Positions 62,542 through 64,000 of a DNA stretch of 64,000 nt are shown here, piece by piece. Source of the stretch: Sphingomonas dokdonensis. Its GTDB lineage: Bacteria; Pseudomonadota; Alphaproteobacteria; Sphingomonadales; Sphingomonadaceae. The position numbers and the translations under genes are program-made. The notes below the pieces were generated by a model, which was given only the letters and a program-made list of their open reading frames with translations, did not search any database and was not told where the DNA came from. The first letter of the stretch is position 1, and each line of letters starts with the position of its first letter. The stretch spans positions 806,001-870,000 of the forward strand of contig NZ_NBBI01000001.1 of the NCBI RefSeq assembly GCF_002197685.1, in the 5' to 3' direction.

Positions 62542-64000
62542 TCACCACCACGCCTGCGGCCGTGCGGTGAAGCCGGCGCGTTCCTCGATCGCGAGCGCCG
62601 CGTTCAGCACGCCTTGCTCGTCGAGTGCCTTGCCGATGAACTGGAGGCCGAGCGGCAGGCCATGCTTGTCGAGGCCGCCGGGCACGCTCATCGCGGGCAG
62701 GCCGGCGAGCGACGAGGGCACGGTGAAGACGTCGTTCAGATACATGGCGAGCGGGTCGTCGCTCTTTTCGCCCAGGCCGAATGCCGCCGACGGCGCGGTG
62801 GGGGTGAGCAGCACGTCGCAGCTTTCCCAAGCATTCTCGAAGTCGCGCGCGATCAGCGTCCGGACCTTGGACGCCTGCGTGAAATAGGCGTCGTAGAAGC
62901 CGGCGGACAGCACATAGGTGCCGATCAGGATGCGGCGCTTCACCTCTTCGCCGAATCCCGCCGCGCGGGTGGCGGCATACATCGCCTGGAGGTTTGCGCC
63001 CTCGGGCAGATCGCGCTGGCCGTAGCGCACGCCGTCATAGCGCGCGAGGTTGGACGATGCCTCGGCCGGGGCGATGATGTAATAAGCGGGGAGCGCGTAT
63101 TTGGTGTGCGGCAGCGACACCTCGACCACCTCGGCACCGGCATCCTTTACCCATTCGATGCCGCGCTGCCACAATGCCTCGATCTCCTCGGGCATGTTGT
63201 CGACGCGATATTCGCGCGGGATGCCGACGCGCTTGCCGGCGAGGCTGGCGTTCAAGCCCTGCTCCCACTGCGGCACCGGCACGTCGAGCGACGTCGCGTC
63301 CTTCGGATCGAAGCCGCTCATCGCCTCAAGCATGATCGCGCAATCGCGTACGTCGCGCGCCATCGGCCCGGCCTGATCGAGCGACGAGGCGAAGGCGATG
63401 GTGCCCCAGCGCGAGCAGCGGCCGTAGGTGGGCTTGATCCCGGAGATACCGGTGAAGGCGGCAGGCTGGCGGATCGATCCGCCGGTATCGGTGCCGGTCG
63501 CACCGGGGCAGAGCCGTGCAGACACTGCAGCCGACGAGCCGCCAGAGGAACCGCCGGGGGCGAGCGGCGCGTTGCCGCCGTCGTTGCGGCGCCATGGCGA
63601 GATCACGTTGCCGAACGCGCTGGTCTCGTTCGACGAGCCCATCGCGAATTGATCCATGTTCAGCTTGCCGAGCATGCCGGCGCCGGCATCCCACAGCCGC
63701 TGCGAAACTGCGGACTCGTACTGCGGGGTAAAGCCCTCCAAAATGTGACTCGCCGCCGTCGAGGTGACGCCCTTGGTGCAGAACAAGTCCTTCATGCCGA
63801 TCGGCACGCCGGCGAGCGGCTTCAGCGTCTCCCCGGCCGCGCGAACGGCATCGGCGGCATCGGCGGCAGCGAGCGCGTGATCGGGCGTTTCCACCAGGAA
63901 AGCATTGAGTTGGCGTGCGTTGCTGACAGCAGCGTTGAAGCTTTCGGCCACTTCTCGTGCGGAGAAGGTGCCGTCGCGCACGCCGTCGCGGATCTCGCGG
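62542..64000 (-). CDS. gatA: Aspartyl/glutamyl-tRNA amidotransferase subunit A, N-terminus outside window
   Basis: This glutamine amidase subunit supplies ammonia to GatB. About 485 residues are visible and the frame stays open to the window end, so the first few residues are missing; a GTG at 63981 is not the start, since IRDG sequence typical of the family continues before it. The amidase Ser-Ser-Lys centre is seen: Lys in [23 protein letters not shown], and [14 protein letters not shown]. The C-terminus TARPQAWW is typical. gatC is expected upstream, outside the window. Confidence 0.95.
   Translation of the reverse strand, partial: REIRDGVRDGTFSAREVAESFNAAVSNARQLNAFLVETPDHALAAADAADAVRAAGETLKPLAGVPIGMKDLFCTKGVTSTAASHILEGFTPQYESAVSQRLWDAGAGMLGKLNMDQFAMGSSNETSAFGNVISPWRRNDGGNAPLAPGGSSGGSSAAVSARLCPGATGTDTGGSIRQPAAFTGISGIKPTYGRCSRWGTIAFASSLDQAGPMARDVRDCAIMLEAMSGFDPKDATSLDVPVPQWEQGLNASLAGKRVGIPREYRVDNMPEEIEALWQRGIEWVKDAGAEVVEVSLPHTKYALPAYYIIAPAEASSNLARYDGVRYGQRDLPEGANLQAMYAATRAAGFGEEVKRRILIGTYVLSAGFYDAYFTQASKVRTLIARDFENAWESCDVLLTPTAPSAAFGLGEKSDDPLAMYLNDVFTVPSSLAGLPAMSVPGGLDKHGLPLGLQFIGKALDEQGVLNAALAIEERAGFTARPQAWW

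Noticed and set aside
61131-62570. Plus-strand frame of 479 codons over gatB
   Set aside because: Antisense to gatB, which has all family blocks.

Overview
This is GC-rich alphaproteobacterial chromosome, most likely from Sphingomonas or a close sphingomonad. The reasons are the Rrf2-led suf operon, the alphaproteobacterial SspB, DUF1465 and ATP12 proteins, coniferyl aldehyde dehydrogenase, large TonB-dependent receptors, and the overall gene style of tightly overlapping operons. No tRNA, rRNA, CRISPR array, insertion sequence, integrase or prophage gene was seen. No gap without a gene reaches 300 bases; the longest are 57171-57415, 30495-30700 and 33328-33530.

Layout. 1-5208: the end of an M16 peptidase gene, then on the minus strand a long-chain acyl-CoA ligase, an exported gamma-glutamyltransferase and quinone-dependent dihydroorotate dehydrogenase. 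5376-11238: a seven-gene iron-sulfur assembly operon (Rrf2 regulator, sufB, sufC, sufD, sufS, sufT, sufA), joined by 1-4 base overlaps at most junctions. 11307-22217: a glycogen operon in the order glgP, glgB, glgC, glgA, pgm, glgX, which covers glucose-1-phosphate supply, ADP-glucose formation, chain growth, branching, debranching and phosphorolysis. 22240-27328: a minus-strand run of an MDR oxidoreductase, a type I Baeyer-Villiger monooxygenase, a PPK2 kinase and a thiolase.

27417-33327: an overlapping trio (small membrane protein, orphan prepilin peptidase, small exported protein), coniferyl aldehyde dehydrogenase, two divergent DUF465 mini-genes, a DUF1465 gene and an ABC-F ATPase. 33531-41379: two unlike TonB-dependent receptors either side of a LytS/LytTR-type two-component pair, separated by strong terminators. 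41547-45345: NAD-dependent DNA ligase and an APC-family amino acid permease.

45472-49154: a minus-strand histidine operon, hisB-hisH-hisA-hisF-(small membrane protein)-hisE-HIT protein. 49227-52278: sspB, fumC, a glycine-rich small protein and gmk. 52295-58699: an ATP12 chaperone, small membrane proteins, an RluA-type pseudouridine synthase, the CrcB fluoride channel, a lipoprotein and two divergent SPOR-domain proteins. 58724-64000: a pyrimidine pair in which the dihydroorotase-like partner of pyrB has lost its metal-binding residues, then gatB and a gatA that runs off the window.

Most genes are housekeeping. The less ordinary points are the catalytically dead PyrC partner, the small membrane gene inside the his operon, the prepilin-peptidase trio, the symmetrical DUF465 pair, a glgC leader that can hide its own ribosome binding site, and the paired SPOR genes. 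I did not find a clearly new multi-gene defence or mobile system.
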